From Lepidonotus clava (Eukaryota; Annelida; Polychaeta; Phyllodocida; Polynoidae), in the NCBI GenBank assembly GCA_936440205.1, contig OW387150.1, forward strand, positions 18,016,152 to 18,080,151: DNA of 64,000 nucleotides, in the 5' to 3' direction. Shown in pieces: positions 1-12,621 of this stretch. The stretch's first letter is position 1. Every line of letters starts with the position of its first letter. The notes under the pieces were generated by a model. That model was not told the origin of the DNA, searched no databases, and saw nothing but the letters and a program-made list of their open reading frames with translations. Position numbers and translations under genes: made by a program.

Positions 1-1640
1 GCTTGATATTCAGTGGATTGTAAGATACTGATAACGCCACAGCTAAGTTTTAACCTGTAGGGACATATCAAATATATGAATGTCTATCTTCAACTTTTCA
101 ACGTAATATACCTTGGTATATAACTTAATCTAGACTGAATTCTACCGAACCTTTATATATTATGTGTGAATATTAAAAACTATAATAATACTGAAATTGA
201 TTATTTTAAAAAGATAACAAGAGGCTCGGTGTCACATATCAGGTAAAATATGTAAAACATTATAGCCTACAGACATTTATAACGTGAGTTATAAAGGTTT
301 AGGTATGCCAGTAACCGAAGGTAGTCTCTTGATTTCCATTGGTATTACAACAGAAAGAGGCCTAATTGCAAAATCTTAAAGTTCGCAGGATGGTTCCACA
401 ATAACCCTAAACCATCCACTGATGCCCCATCCCTGTCACCCATAACCGTGTGTGAATAGGCAGTTAACAAACTAACATTTTACACGATAGCTCCTTTTAG
501 CAAAGGTATTTCATTTGCAGTCTTTTTTTCTATTTGTCTTATCGCTGCTTTGCATGACGTTTCCATTAGTAAAGTTGCATTGGCCGTCACACATCTATAA
601 AGCAGAATTAATATAACATATAATAACTCACCTTGCGCATAGCACTTGAAAATAAATAAGTCCTCAGACTATGAAAGTAGTGTCTGTTCCAATTAAAGTT
701 GCTGTGGTTTCCACAAATATTTGCTTCCTCTTGTATTTCTTTTTGTTTTGGCTTTCAAAGCCTGCAGTGAAAGTCAGAAATATCCCGAAGTTTGATTAGT
801 CAGTCCATGCAGCTGCAGTCCCCTCCTTGCCACCACTGCTTGTGAATGTGACAAGTAGCTGTGGGCATTGTGCGTGTGCAATACGTGCTCCAAAGTCAGA
901 GGGGGGAGGCATGGTCGGATCATCTGGTGGGCAAGACAGAAAAAATGGAACTGGATTACTATCATAGTGTTACAGCTGTCACTGAGATAAAGGTAAAACG
1001 TTGATATTTAGAGTAGATCTGTAGGAATATAAAGAATTGTGTCAATAAACAAAGATACCCGAAAAGATACAAGTAACAGAATAGGTCCTTGAGAAACAAG
1101 TATTAGGCCTAAATCATTTGTTACACTCATCACAATGTGGCCCGTATACCTAAGGAAAGCATGAGAACTAAACGTGGATTAGGAAGAATTGGTACAAATT
1201 CTTTCATCATTGATCGCACTAGTATCTTGAAATACCTAGATTTTTACACATAGATTAGTAACCTGTTCTCTACCGTTCGGAAACATTGTTTATCGATCCA
1301 TATAGGAGGATGGGTGGATATATCTAGGGGCCTGGAGGCCTGAAGGCCTAAAACTGAGGTCAGGCCCCTAGATTTTCTGACTTATGGGCCCCTAACAATT
1401 AATAGGATATATAGCCTACTCAAATTATGCAGTAAAGGTCTTGAACCTTTGCAAATTACTCTTGTTCTAATGCTTCGATTTCAATAAACTAATCATAAGA
1501 CTCCTTTAAGAGGATATATATTTACCAGGAATGTAATGCTGAACTCAACCCTTCGTTTTTTAAAACACAATCAACCCTGTGCTTTTAAAAACAAATAGCG
1601 AGAACCGGAATTGCGTTTTACATTGGTAATTGAATGACAC
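1..1640. other. Intergenic, no gene seen
   Basis: AT-rich sequence with short ORFs on both strands, none with recognisable protein similarity or a convincing exon structure. A small perfect inverted repeat (11-bp arms reading CTAGGGGCCTG and its complement) lies at about 1327-1373. Nothing else stands out. Confidence 0.6.
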
Positions 1641-1654
1641 ACAACCACAGCCTT

Positions 1655-1930
1655 TGATACATTGTGGAATTGAACCAGAGACTTTTAGTTTATAATCAGA
1701 TACTTGTATCACTACTCCTGCTAACAGTTATATGGTATGATCAGTGTATCTTATTCTATGATAAACATTCTATTTCTGGGAGTAATTAGTTGGCCCTGTG
1801 TTGTAGTGAGAGTTTGTGGTTTTCCCCGGGTCTCCCCGTTGCTTATTGACCACAGCTTCCTTAGGAACGATATATGTACAGCAAAGAAAATCGAAATATA
1901 ATTGAGTGTTAATACATATGGCACTCTGAG
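1655..1930 (-). repeat. Degenerate tRNA-derived SINE-like sequence
   Basis: Read on the minus strand, 1655-1725 has a weak A-box-like stretch followed about 40 bases later by GGTTCAATTCC, a clear RNA polymerase III B box of tRNA type. The flanking sequence up to about 1930 has no ORF of interest. The cloverleaf is too decayed for a working tRNA, so a SINE head or tRNA relic is the better reading. The family is not identified. Confidence 0.4.
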
Positions 1931-3663
1931 GACCACTGGAGGCTTGATCCCCTGCCAGCGGCTACTGTAGGGGCCCTCTTAGCCTGCAGTAGGCCTACAG
2001 AGCCTCATACCCGCCTCGTGTAGAGTGCTTTAGGCCTAGGCAGCTCTGCGTAAAAGTTCTTAAAACGCCTACATTCTCCACTAATGGATCCATGACACAT
2101 ATTTTTACACTCAAATATTTGTGCAGATATGTATAGCGAGTTTAGCATTTCACGTACACTCTTTTCTCTATAAAGGAATAATGATATTGTTCATTTTATA
2201 TTATTGAAAAACAATCGCTTAATTGCATTACGAAAATCCTAATTCATGTGATTTTATAATTATATTATCAGTTAAGTTTTCTAATATATTTGAATGATGG
2301 CGTTGGTCGATCCAAAGTAGCGTCTAATTTGGCAAGTCTTGTGTCAGGTATACTGCTTTCTTTAAAGCAAAAACAAGGAGAATTATAACCCAAAAACAGT
2401 TAACTATTATACCATAAAAGATGGATTTATGTCACCTTTATTACAGTAAGCAATCTTACAGAAATGTGACTCTCCAAGTAAGAACAAAGAAAAAGTTGAT
2501 AAAAAAACAATATAAGTATAAATAAGGCCTATGATATGATATGTCAGAATCAATTGAAATCAGAAGCCGTATGATATTGAAAGAAGCGAGGGACAGACAG
2601 AACCCCAAAATAGTTCAAATATATGTATAGATTAATTACAAATAGCAAATGCCAGTCTAGGTTCTTGAGTCAAGAACCTTTGCCCAGCTGGGGCTTGATA
2701 AACTCCGGAGTGGGATTATAAGGCGGGCAGCGGACCAGAATAATGTTTTGATAGTATTGGTGGTGGTGCTTGGAAAGTGCTGTGGCAAGGTGGTGTAATA
2801 GAAATCTATAGTTATCTGATCCAAGCCTGCCATGGTCCGTTCTTCACTTTACCAAAATAACAGAATGTACGCGTGCCGTTTGCTAATTAACACAAGTCTG
2901 GGTTTATCTAAACCCATACCGATATAACCGAACACCTTTACCAGACCCTTTAATCGGGTATGTTTCCTGTATCGTTTGAATATTCCTTTTCTTATTTGTA
3001 TGCTTTATATATCACAAGCTCTGCAAGGTCTTTGGCCTATAGTATAATAATTTATATACGTTCTAGGTATTTAAGGCGATGTTTATTCGCCGCATTATTG
3101 TTTTTTTGCACTTTAAATTTTATTAACTTTCATTGCTTTTCTTCAACACTAGTGACCACAACACTACCCAACAGGCTCTGATATAGGCCTACTCTTCTGT
3201 GTGCAAAACAAATTGAAAAGTTGTTTTGTTAGAATGTACAGCATACAATGTTTGCATATGAATTCATAACAACCCATCACCCATCCAATAATTCACCTTC
3301 ACCCTATTATCTGATTATACCATCTACATAATTATATGTGATACCAAATGGAAGATCATGAAATACGTGAAGTTGAGAATAAATCTACGTTTATTTACAA
3401 AAGCACACAAAAGAAAACACGTGACAGTAGGGTAGCTTTCTATAAGATTAGAATCAAATGGTTCATTGTACATTTCTGATAATGATGTTATACAAATATC
3501 AATTTAAAGATCAATCGTGGTAGCTTTTTTTTTTTATGAAATATAACATTGGATTAAAGTAAAAGTGGCTGGAATCCGGGGCTGGAATAGGGGACAAACA
3601 AGGAGATTCTCCTTACCCCATCCAGGGGAAATACAAAAAAGTGAACTGGGTTTTAATCATACT
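1931..3663. other. Intergenic, no gene seen
   Basis: AT-rich spacer. The ORF at 2960-3181 is hydrophobic and Ser/Tyr-rich, as random AT-rich DNA translates, with no splice context or family resemblance. Confidence 0.55.
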
Positions 3664-3671
3664 TGGTCTGC

Positions 3672-3843
3672 AGGGGGCGAATCCAAGAATTTTGGAAAGG
3701 GGGAGGGGGCGCACATGCATATCAAAAAAGGTCCAGGCCACCCCTCCAAGGTCTCGAGTTTTACATTAAATAAATTGCCCCCCCCCCCCCAGAAAAAAAA
3801 GGGGGGGCGCACACCCCATGCAACCCCCTCTAAATCCGTCCCT
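3672..3843. mobile_element. hAT-like non-autonomous element (GGGGCGGATCC-type ends)
   Basis: The left end reads AGGGGGCGAATCCAAGAATTTT and the right end AAATCCGTCCCT. These are divergent versions of the AGGGGCGGATCC terminal inverted repeat seen at several other places in this window. GGTCTG is present immediately outside both ends, consistent with an 8-bp target duplication partly lost. The interior is G/C-homopolymer-rich and non-coding. At 172 bp it can only have moved using a transposase supplied elsewhere. Confidence 0.6.
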
Positions 3844-6076
3844 GGTCTGGTGTATAAGTATTTACTATATTAAATCCAAGACAGAATTCCATGCAAGAAC
3901 ATTCTAGACAATTTACTATTGCATGGCTGTAGAAAGAAACAGGTAGATGACTTCTCTAGTTTCCATAAGATGATCGATTAGCATGTTTTACCACACTGAT
4001 CTCGGGGAAACTGACCATTGGTGGCTTGTCGGGGGATATTGTGATATGAGAGCCCGTGTCCGCCATAGGGGATTTAGTCGGGTTAAGTTACCTATAAGAT
4101 CAATGGTCGACAAACTCAGGATTGCTAGGTCTGGACATGGGGAGGCTGAGGGCTATACATAGGGGGAACCAAGTGTTATCGAAAGCACAAGGACATTTCC
4201 AATTAATGTTTTCCAGCGTAGTTCACATGACTGACAGGTTTTTGCATCTCCAAAAAGGTGTTGACTCAGGGGCGGATCGAGGATTTCGCAGGAAAAAAAC
4301 GGGCGGGGATTCCGCATACATACAGAAGTAAATTGTGTAATAACTTCCAATATTAATGGCAACACCGTTTTTGAGAGTAATCTAAACCGTAAACTTGTTG
4401 CAGGAGAGTAACCATGCATATAGCGGGGGATTGTCCCCCTTCCTCTCAATATCTCCAACCTTTTTTGGGGGACTACGCAGAGTGGCCAGGGGGAGCGGGA
4501 GGCGGGAGGGGTAGGCCATATATACTACTCATGTGGATGAAATATAAGGCGTTTAAGTGTTTATAACCTATGGGCCCATGTGTCGATCCAACCGATACTC
4601 TTCTTTATTTCTTTTTACATTAAAAAAACCTGGATCGTCCCTGCACCCACTACCCCCGCCCCAACATAAATTCCGGACGTGTGCATTTTGGAGGGACGGA
4701 GCCATCAAGTATGCACTATACCTTTTCTAGTTTGTAATTTACAAATTTCAGTCATTGACATTTGGCTTTCTTGTGCTGGCTAGAGTCTTGTAATCAGAGC
4801 ATTGGGTCACAATGTCGTATCGACGAGGCTAATATACGAACAATATATTCCATAAGTACGGTAATTATATATGCATAGAACATTAGACATGCAGGTTGCA
4901 TGAGAAAAATAACGTGGGAGTTTGGCAATCATGATGAACAATTTCAAAAAATTGTTGACACTGGGCAACAAACTGAGGTAAACAATGACATTGACCCAGC
5001 AGGTTTCTAAATCAGTCGCCATAGCAGAAATTATGTTCAACTTGCTACAGCTTAGAATTAACGCCAACGATATATCACAATTTCTCACATAGAAGTCATT
5101 GGGATTGACAATTTTGATAAACAGAGAGCAAGTAAATGCTACTATGGTATAACAAGGAAAACCTGCTGAAGGAAATCCCCGGAAAACAATTCAGAATGAG
5201 GCAGCTTCCTACAAGATATTACAAAATGATATCAGTGAAAATGTGTCTACATAGCAAATACATAGCTATGTATCACTCAACATTATATTGCTGAGCTCTC
5301 GTGAGCTCTGTTTTTGCACATGTGTTATGCTAAATACTATTAATTTACCATATTATTGCACTAATGTACACATGAAAAGACCAATTCCACAATATCATGT
5401 TTGCCCTTGCATTGCTCAACCTGTTTACTGATATTCGCCTTAAGTACATGCTGATTGCTCGTTAGGTTGCACTCACTGAATTATTACACTCTCTATAGGT
5501 CTACACGTATTTGTACTTGATGATCATTATAATAATTATGCTCACTATAAATTGAAATAATAAAACTAGACTCCATTGAGAAACAATAATTATGTGGAAC
5601 AATATGAAGAACCATGTAGGTGGATGCAGTCCACGACCCGTTACTGGAGGGTTGGGATTGGTCCCGGAGTAAGCATAACATTTAGCGAGTGAAGTGCCCC
5701 TATAAATATACTCATACCACCTTTTTTGTGCACGTGGCAAGGGTGCTTCAACAAGTATGCGTCTAGACCCCTATTAGAATATCTAGAACAACACATTAAA
5801 AATTGCTAATTCGACACTTGCAATTGGTCCAGAGATTAGGTGTCATATAATTGTGTGTGTGAACATTACTTTGCTTTTGGGAGAATATAACTATGATCTA
5901 GCTTGAAGGATATTGGACAGGTCAAGGATTTCGAAAGGTCCTAAAGCAATGACAAAATTGAGCTTACACTGTATCCCTGGACTACCCTATTAGAGCGCCA
6001 TACAAAGTTTTTCCCCCACTGAAGAGTGCATGTTAAAGGATACAGTAACATAAAATATCGACTTGTCCTATAATTG
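3844..6076. other. Intergenic, repeat scraps only
   Basis: A lone hAT-type end (GGGGCGGATCGAGG) lies near 4269 without a matching partner end. Overlapping short ORFs on both strands (4122-4458, 5493-5740) look like chance. No exon or RNA gene was identified. Confidence 0.5.
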
Positions 6077-6627
6077 TTAAAGGGAGGAGCCAGTGCCGAT
6101 CAAAAAGTATACTGTTGTGATCCCTACCATACAGGGAATAATCATGCCAAGTTTTATGGTTCTATCTTTAGGAGTTTTTGTTTTATAGACATTTTTTCTA
6201 TATGAAAATAAATTGCCCTGCCGGCACATTGTGCAGTCTGCACAATGCATTTGTCTGTGTGTGACGTCACAAGCAGAACAGTTGAAAAATGATAAAACTG
6301 AGAAAAATGCAATAAGAAATTCATTAGATGTACTTTATAAGTCCAAAATATATCAAAACCACCAAATTAAATCATTTATAAAAGAAAATGTGAAAAAATA
6401 TAGCTGTTAAGGAATATAGAAATTTGAAATTTGGTTATAACTGTCATTTGTGTGACGTCACACACAGACATCTTTTGACAGGTGTGCAGGGGATTCAGTT
6501 TGTCATCTGATATGTAATGAATCAATTCATAGTTATAGAATTGTTTTGTGCTCATATTTAAGCATCATATCTACAGTATAAGATGGGAATTTTACAAAAT
6601 CAAAATTTCACTGGCCCCTCTCTTTAA
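6077..6627. mobile_element. TTAA-flanked miniature inverted-repeat element
   Basis: A 543-bp unit (6081-6623) is bounded on each side by TTAA. Its ends are AGGGAGGAGCCAGTG and the inverted CACTGGCCCCTCTCT, so the TIRs are about 15 bp with a few mismatches. TTAA target duplications are characteristic of piggyBac-type and some other cut-and-paste elements. The interior holds two copies of TGTGACGTCAC, a CRE-like palindrome, at about 6260 and 6450. The internal ORF (6213-6410) has no recognisable homology. This is a non-autonomous copy. Confidence 0.7.
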
Positions 6628-6751
6628 CTTTGTTCCTACGTTTATAGGAATATCGGATATTGGTGGGCCCTATATCGGTCCCTTTGAAATAGTTTATGGT
6701 CACGAAAATTAATGTTCAAAGTTTTCAGAAACTGACACAATGTTCATGTGT

Positions 6752-7677
6752 TAAGCCGGGTCCCCACGTGGCGACTAAACCCCGTCGATTAGTTGAAGGC
6801 CTTTATAGTGGTCCAAAGTACCAAGACCTGTACCATCCCCGGCGACGAGTGTCCCATAGAGCACTGGTTATGCCGCATCCCCACGGGGCGACAAGTTTCA
6901 CTTCGTTATCGACGACGAAGCATTTGTCGGACAATGAAGGGCAAGTCGGACGACTAAAAACTAGTTGGGCGACTAAATGCAGCTCGTCCAATTTTTTCAG
7001 CTAAGTTGTCAGCAATTAGTGCATCTAATCATGAGTCATAGCGGCGCCAGCATGGATCAACTAGTCGTCGATGATTAGATGCTAACTCGTCGCCTCGTGG
7101 AGACCCAGTATTAAGCCTGGTCCCCGCAGGGTGACTAGTTTGAAAAAAATAGACGACGACCAATGTGATTTTTCAGCAGTTTAGTCATCCGGCGACTTAC
7201 CGTACAGGGGTGCCATGATCTCTGCCGACCAAATCACTAATCGCTGTGGTTTCTGGGCGAAATATTCGACATGTTGAATATTTTGTCATAGCCATGGGTA
7301 ACTATTAGTCGTCGGGCAATGTATTAAAATGGTCTCTAGTTGCCAGCAGATTTATAGCAGGACTGTCCCAATGTGCAGACTAATTTTTTAGTCGTTGGGC
7401 GTCTACTTAGTCGCCCGACTATCTTTTTCTTCTTGGTCGCCGCTAAAAACCACTAGTCGCTGAGGTTTGGTCGCCCCGTGGGGACGCGCCTTTAGTTTGC
7501 ATCTAATCGTTGACGACTAGGTGACCTATGCTGGCGCCGGGATAGCGGGCAACTAGATACACTAATCGTGGAGGAATTAGCTGAAAAAATCGGACATTAG
7601 TCACCAGGGAAGAGACAGTACAGGTTTGGTACTTTGGACCACCTATACAACTAATCGCCGGGGTTTAGTCACCACGT
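6752..7677. mobile_element. Cluster of three related TIR elements, one inverted
   Basis: Unit 1 (about 6752-7113) starts TTAAGCCGGGTCCCCACG and ends with the complementary CGTGGAGACCCAGTATTA. Unit 2 (about 7111-7494) has related ends (TTAAGCCTGGTCCCCGC and GGGGACGCGCCTTTA). Unit 3 (about 7495-7677) is a partial copy of unit 1 in the opposite orientation. For example, GTGGTCCAAAGTACCAAG near 6810 reappears reverse-complemented near 7630, and the GGCGCCAGCAT block near 7045 reappears inverted near 7530. Unit 2 therefore sits between inverted arms. There is no transposase ORF. The TTA/TAA flanks resemble the 3-bp targets of Harbinger-type elements, but this class is inference. Confidence 0.7.
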
Positions 7678-8076
7678 GTTGTACATGCGGGATTCCCGCA
7701 TCAGAAATTAGATTCCCCACACATGTGCAATTCTCACACTGGAAATGACAGTTATATATTTTCAAATTTTAAAAGGTCCGTGATTCCTGAAAACATGCCC
7801 TCCATGGTCTAATTAAATGCAGTGGGGATTTTGAGGCTCAAGATGTTTATGTCCCTGTGCAGGCTAGCTATATACTTGGATAGGTCACACATCTCACACT
7901 GTATACAGTATAAGCGAGGCCCTGATTTGGGAAGTTGGGGAGGGGGGGATGCAGTTCCAATGTTGTGTGTCGATTTTCGTAAGACTATGTCATATGCTTT
8001 TGTTCTAATATTATCCCAATATTGCTTATCAAATTTTGAAAATCCCCATGTCGCATAGGTCACCATATTTGCCCAT

Positions 8077-8292
8077 ATAGGCCCTTTTACACCTGTGCGA
8101 CTTGAGCTGCAATATCGCGGTTATATGAGAATATCACAGACAATTCACATACAGGGACGATTTGATTGTTAAAAATTGACTATTTGGAGCATATCATACA
8201 TGTCAAACAAAGAGGTTTATCTCTAATATATGCTACTTCACTGCGACATCGTCATGTCGCAGCACATATCACATAGTGTAAAACACCCTTAT
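8077..8292. mobile_element. Miniature TIR element, GGCCCTATTACACTA family, copy 1
   Basis: The left end reads AGGCCCTTTTACACCTGTGCGACTT and the right end is its imperfect complement (GTCGCAGC, then ACATAGTGTAAAACACCCTTAT). The interior shares recognisable blocks with the element at 51.27-51.45 kb, including a stretch around TATGTCAAACA followed by TTTATCTCT and the CATCGTCAT-CGCAGC right shoulder. It is about 215 bp, non-coding and non-autonomous. Confidence 0.65.
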
Positions 8293-9290
8293 CACTGTCT
8301 TCATTTCCGAGGTCCAGGCCCGTCTAACCCGGTCTAACCCCGCCCCTCAGACTCTGACCCTACCCCAACAACCTATAGCTTGATTACGCACCACAGTACC
8401 GCCACACCTGTGTTGACTGAGACCGATTCAAGGCCCTGAATATTGAACAGCGGCATCACATATTAATAATCATTATGTATACTGGTATAGAGTATAATGA
8501 ACTCAATTCTATGTGAGACCAGGGGAAGTTTGCCTTGCTCCAAGGGTTGTTAGACTGGTTGAATCATGTTCATTGACAGCTAAAGTTCAATCCTTTCAAA
8601 TAACTCTCCAATTTACAACTGAACAAAGGTCATTGTTAACATGGGCGTAGCCAGCCCTCAAATCTGGTTAAATCGTGGTGGGTTCCATCACTTTTGACAA
8701 TATTCCTTATATTTTACGTTATGCTATGGAGAACCAAAGGGGGTTATAGACACCCGGAATCCCCTTAAAAAAGATTAAACCGTTTTAATCATGGATCACC
8801 CACTGCATCTCCAAACATAATAACTGACATACCGTCTGTTGGAGCTGTAGATTGTGAACATTACAATGAGAAGTCCACTGAATAGCACCAGGTGGCAGAG
8901 CTGGAGCTAGGCCTATATAGGTGGAAGGAAACTAAAAATATGGTAAAATTGTATTTGTTTAGAACGGTAATCACAGCTTATATCAAAATCTTGATAATTA
9001 CCTCTCAATTATATTGTGATGAATCTGGTAGCACGAGTGTTTAGAGACCTATAATTCTTGAGGCATGGGCTTTTATGAATGAATTTAGGTATTAATAGCT
9101 TGTTATATTTTTGTATAAGTTGTTCATTCAATGGCAATGGTTGTATATCTGTTGGATAATTCTATGTGAAATAATGAAGGTTCCCTTTTTGGAATGCGCA
9201 CAAGATCACAAGTATTCGGAAGGTTCTTGCAAGGTGTCACGATGATCATGTGACCTGTATTGACCAATCAGCATGAGTTTTACTCAATGT
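8293..9290. other. Intergenic, no gene seen
   Basis: Nothing beyond AT-rich spacer and chance ORFs. No splice-flanked coding block was found. Confidence 0.5.
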
Positions 9291-9296
9291 GTCAAC

Positions 9297-9556
9297 AGTG
9301 GCGTACCCAGGGGGGGTTCTGAGGGTGTCTGGAACCCCCTCAGATTTCTCAAAGTCTAAATAATTAAACTACAAATATAAGGAATTATCGAAATAACAGG
9401 TCTCTGGAACCCCTTCAGATTTATCAAAGTTTGTATAATTGAACTATAAATATAAGGAATTATAACAAAATAACTAGACGGAACCGTCTCAGTTTTACAT
9501 TGAACCTCCTCAATTTCCCAGGAACCCCCTCAGATTTTAGGGCTGGGTACGCCCCT
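9297..9556. mobile_element. hAT-like non-autonomous element
   Basis: The ends AGTGGCGTACCCAGG and the inverted CTGGGTACGCCCCT form the terminal repeats. GTCAAC lies just outside both ends (9291-9296 and 9558-9563), a probable target duplication. The interior contains repeated blocks reading GGAACCCCCTCAGAT and AAATATAAGGAATTAT, suggesting internal duplication. It is non-coding. Confidence 0.65.
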
Positions 9557-10267
9557 GGTCAACACTAACTTCCTTCTTGTTTCTTATCACTTATTGAGCA
9601 GGACTTCTAGAAACAAAGAGATAACTGATCACGAGGAATGAGCGACATGCCTATACAATAGAGTCAGGCCAAATACCCTCTACGATTGGTCTAAGATGAA
9701 TTACGGCCAGAGGTACGACTAGTATGATGATGGTACTGCACAGATTTAGCATGAGCAACCAGATGTGCATTGGGAATGAGTCATTGGGTGCTAGGCCAAC
9801 ACACTACTATCCTATTCCCGATAATGAGAATAGAAATGTTTTTCATATAAATGAAATGAATAATATTTTACAAGGATCTTAATGTGAGAATAAAGCTTTA
9901 AGTGTTATTGTATCATGTATTACATGTTATATCGCGCAGAGGACTATCTCCTATACATATTATCATAAATAATTGTCAGAATTGTATTTTCCTTGTTTTC
10001 TTACTTAAATCGTTATTTTCAATATTTTTCAGAAGAATAAATGTACGTTAATTACAATCTGATATTTGTTTCATTGTCAAATTATAATTGGCCCCAGGGG
10101 GGGTGAGAGGGTCTGAAATCTTTTAGATAAATGGGTGTGCAAAAATTAGGTTTTACTATGTGTTTCTATGGGAAAAACACTAGTTCTTCATCTCCTGAAA
10201 AATATGCTCGTTAAATTTGTCAGATGAATAACATGTTTGATTAGAATATTATATCAATCAAACATGG

Positions 10268-10560
10268 TTGAATGTCATCTATGAACCTTTAGCAAAATAT
10301 TTTAGCAAAGAAAAGTCGGGGTCACCGTTGTTGGTGTGGTCAGTCCTTAATCCCTTTAATGTAAAAACCCTTGCCATCTACAAAAGCCCCTATTACATGG
10401 GAGCTACTTCATGGAATCAGTTACCACCAACACTTCAAAGGGCACCAGATAAGAATACTAGGTATATGTGTACCAACTAGATCTTAACTTAGACAGTTGG
10501 TTAACGTTGATACCTACAATAGCTTTCAATATGTTTATCAACTTCTATGGAATCAACTTG
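10268..10560 (+). mobile_element. LINE (non-LTR retrotransposon) 3' ORF fragment
   Basis: Translation around 10371-10463 reads AIYKSPYYMGATSWNQLPPT and continues QRAPDKN. This matches the usual C-terminal block of CR1/Jockey/L2-type LINE polyproteins (R..PYYRG..LWN.LP). The frame changes shortly downstream and no reverse-transcriptase catalytic motif is present, so only a decayed C-terminal remnant survives. The exact LINE clade is not determined. Confidence 0.55.
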
Positions 10561-10978
10561 TATGATATGTTCCCTTATTGTACCTACATGGAAGACCACC
10601 GATGGAATGATGAATGTGGTTTAATAAATGAAAAAAAAAAACTTAGAAAAGTGTTACGAAAAAATTGTCACAAAATTCTAACAAGCTTTGCTGGTACCCG
10701 TCATGCTGGTTAAAATATCTAGTAGTGATTGCCAGGAACCAGCATAAAATAAAAAATGTAGAGAAGGCCAGAGGCCTACCCGCCTTTCAATTTTTGAAAA
10801 TATAGGTAAAATTATAAGTTCCACTTTTGGAACCTCACTACCCCTCCACAGAACCATATGGTTACCGTTACGGGCTGATTTGCCATTTTCGGAATAGGGC
10901 CTAAAAAATAAATGGTTGTGTTCATGTAACATAAGTCGAAAAAATTAGGGTAGGTAGGTCGAAATTTCTAATGTGATC

Positions 10979-11139
10979 AGGGGCGGATCCAGAAATTTTG
11001 GAAAGTACTATAATTTAAAAAAAAAAAAAATTGGAAAGGCCTATATCAAAAAAGTCCCGGCGCACCCCCTGGGGCGCCACTTTTACATTTAGAAAAAAGA
11101 ATTGTCTTAAAAAAAGGGCCCACCTCCCGATCCGTCCGA
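10979..11139. mobile_element. Decayed hAT-like element
   Basis: It begins AGGGGCGGATCCAGAAATTTTGG and ends near GATCCGTCC. The interior is a G/C- and A-rich stretch with the same organisation as the other GGGGCGGATCC elements here. No clear target duplication was seen, and the boundaries are approximate. Confidence 0.45.
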
Positions 11140-12621
11140 GGGTGGGGCTTTTTAAAAGTGCAGAGTTAGCTGAACGTTGTTGTGAGTAACCATCCTGGAA
11201 ATGTTGTGTTCTAAAAGCTGAGTCCTGGATTTGGAATAGAAGCTGATAGACTGTGTAGTACTAGTAGGTGGGAGTGTTGAGTGAGTGTGTTTGAGGGGAT
11301 TCCATCCTTGGAGCTGTTCATTGTTAATTGAGATCTTGTCATGGAACTACAATATGCAGGAAAGAAATAAAGAACATCCTTTCACATGAGTGTTATATCT
11401 TACATAATACGGAACTATTATTATGTATTGGATGACAGCAGTAGAACGAGGCGGAGACTGCGATAAGAGCTAGCTATTATCCATAAGGCAACACAACTAA
11501 TTAAGTACACCTAACATTAACGGATAATTAACCTACTATAGTTCAATATTGTTTTACATAAATCATTTTAAATTAATGTCTACTTTGATTTTTGACTGAA
11601 ATATTCTCATCAAAATTACAAAAATTTTGGAAATTCGATTGTCTTTTTATAAAATTCAATGTTTTTATGATTATTTTCATAGGAATAATATCAATATTAA
11701 CAGTGCAACATTAATTGTCGTTGGTTGGGTAAATATGAGGAAATGTATAATTTATAGCCAACTAAAGATATCTTGTATTTTGTTTTAACAAAAAGTGGTT
11801 TTTATTTTTTTCAATAGTTTGATGAAAGTCCGAGATTTATAAAGATGAAGCTGAGAAACAATGTACATAAAAATCAATAGATTGTGGAAATTTAAGAAGA
11901 AGCTTTGTACAACATAATCTATTAACAAAGAAAAAATCATCTAAATCCTTTGAAAGCATTTTTTCTGCAGCATTTTGAAAATTTTAAGTTAGATTTTCCT
12001 TTTTTTCCCCATATCGGACGTTTCACTCTTAAACCAGTTTTTTTTTATGTCCTGCAACTGACAAAAATTGGGAAAAAAAACATAGTTTACGTTGTAATGT
12101 ATTATTCTACAGTTGTTGCCGAGGTTAGAACAAAGATATACAAAATATGTGTATTATAAAAGAAATAGACTATGAAACGTTCGAGATACCTCAGACGTTT
12201 CAGATGTTGTTGTTTTTTGTACATTTTTTGACTTCTTTTTTTCAAAAGTGATAATTAGATATTGTGTACACATAGATCTATAATTTTGGGGTTTTCTAGA
12301 CTTCAAAATGTACGTCTTTTAGTAGGTTTATTTCATTATCATTTCATTTTCTCCTTTTATTTTTACCTGGGAAATAGTCTATCAGACGTTTCCTTATTAT
12401 CAATATTGCCATTAAAAAATGAAAATACTGTAAAATTGTTGCAAATGGGTCTTCCTTAAAGGAAAAAAATGTTGAAATCCTCTCTTTCATATCTTAAAAG
12501 TAAATTGTTTAAGAATATCTGTGACCAGAACCCGGGGATCAGAATAATTTTTTTTTTCTGCAACCAAATCTACACTATCAAGATTGACATGCACAGCCAC
12601 TAGACTCGACATCCTCCATCT
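11140..12621. other. Very AT-rich spacer
   Basis: Long A/T-biased sequence, 11500-12500 especially. The ORFs at 11950 and 12262 are Phe/Leu/Tyr-rich translations of T-runs. No gene or structured repeat was recognised. Confidence 0.5.
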
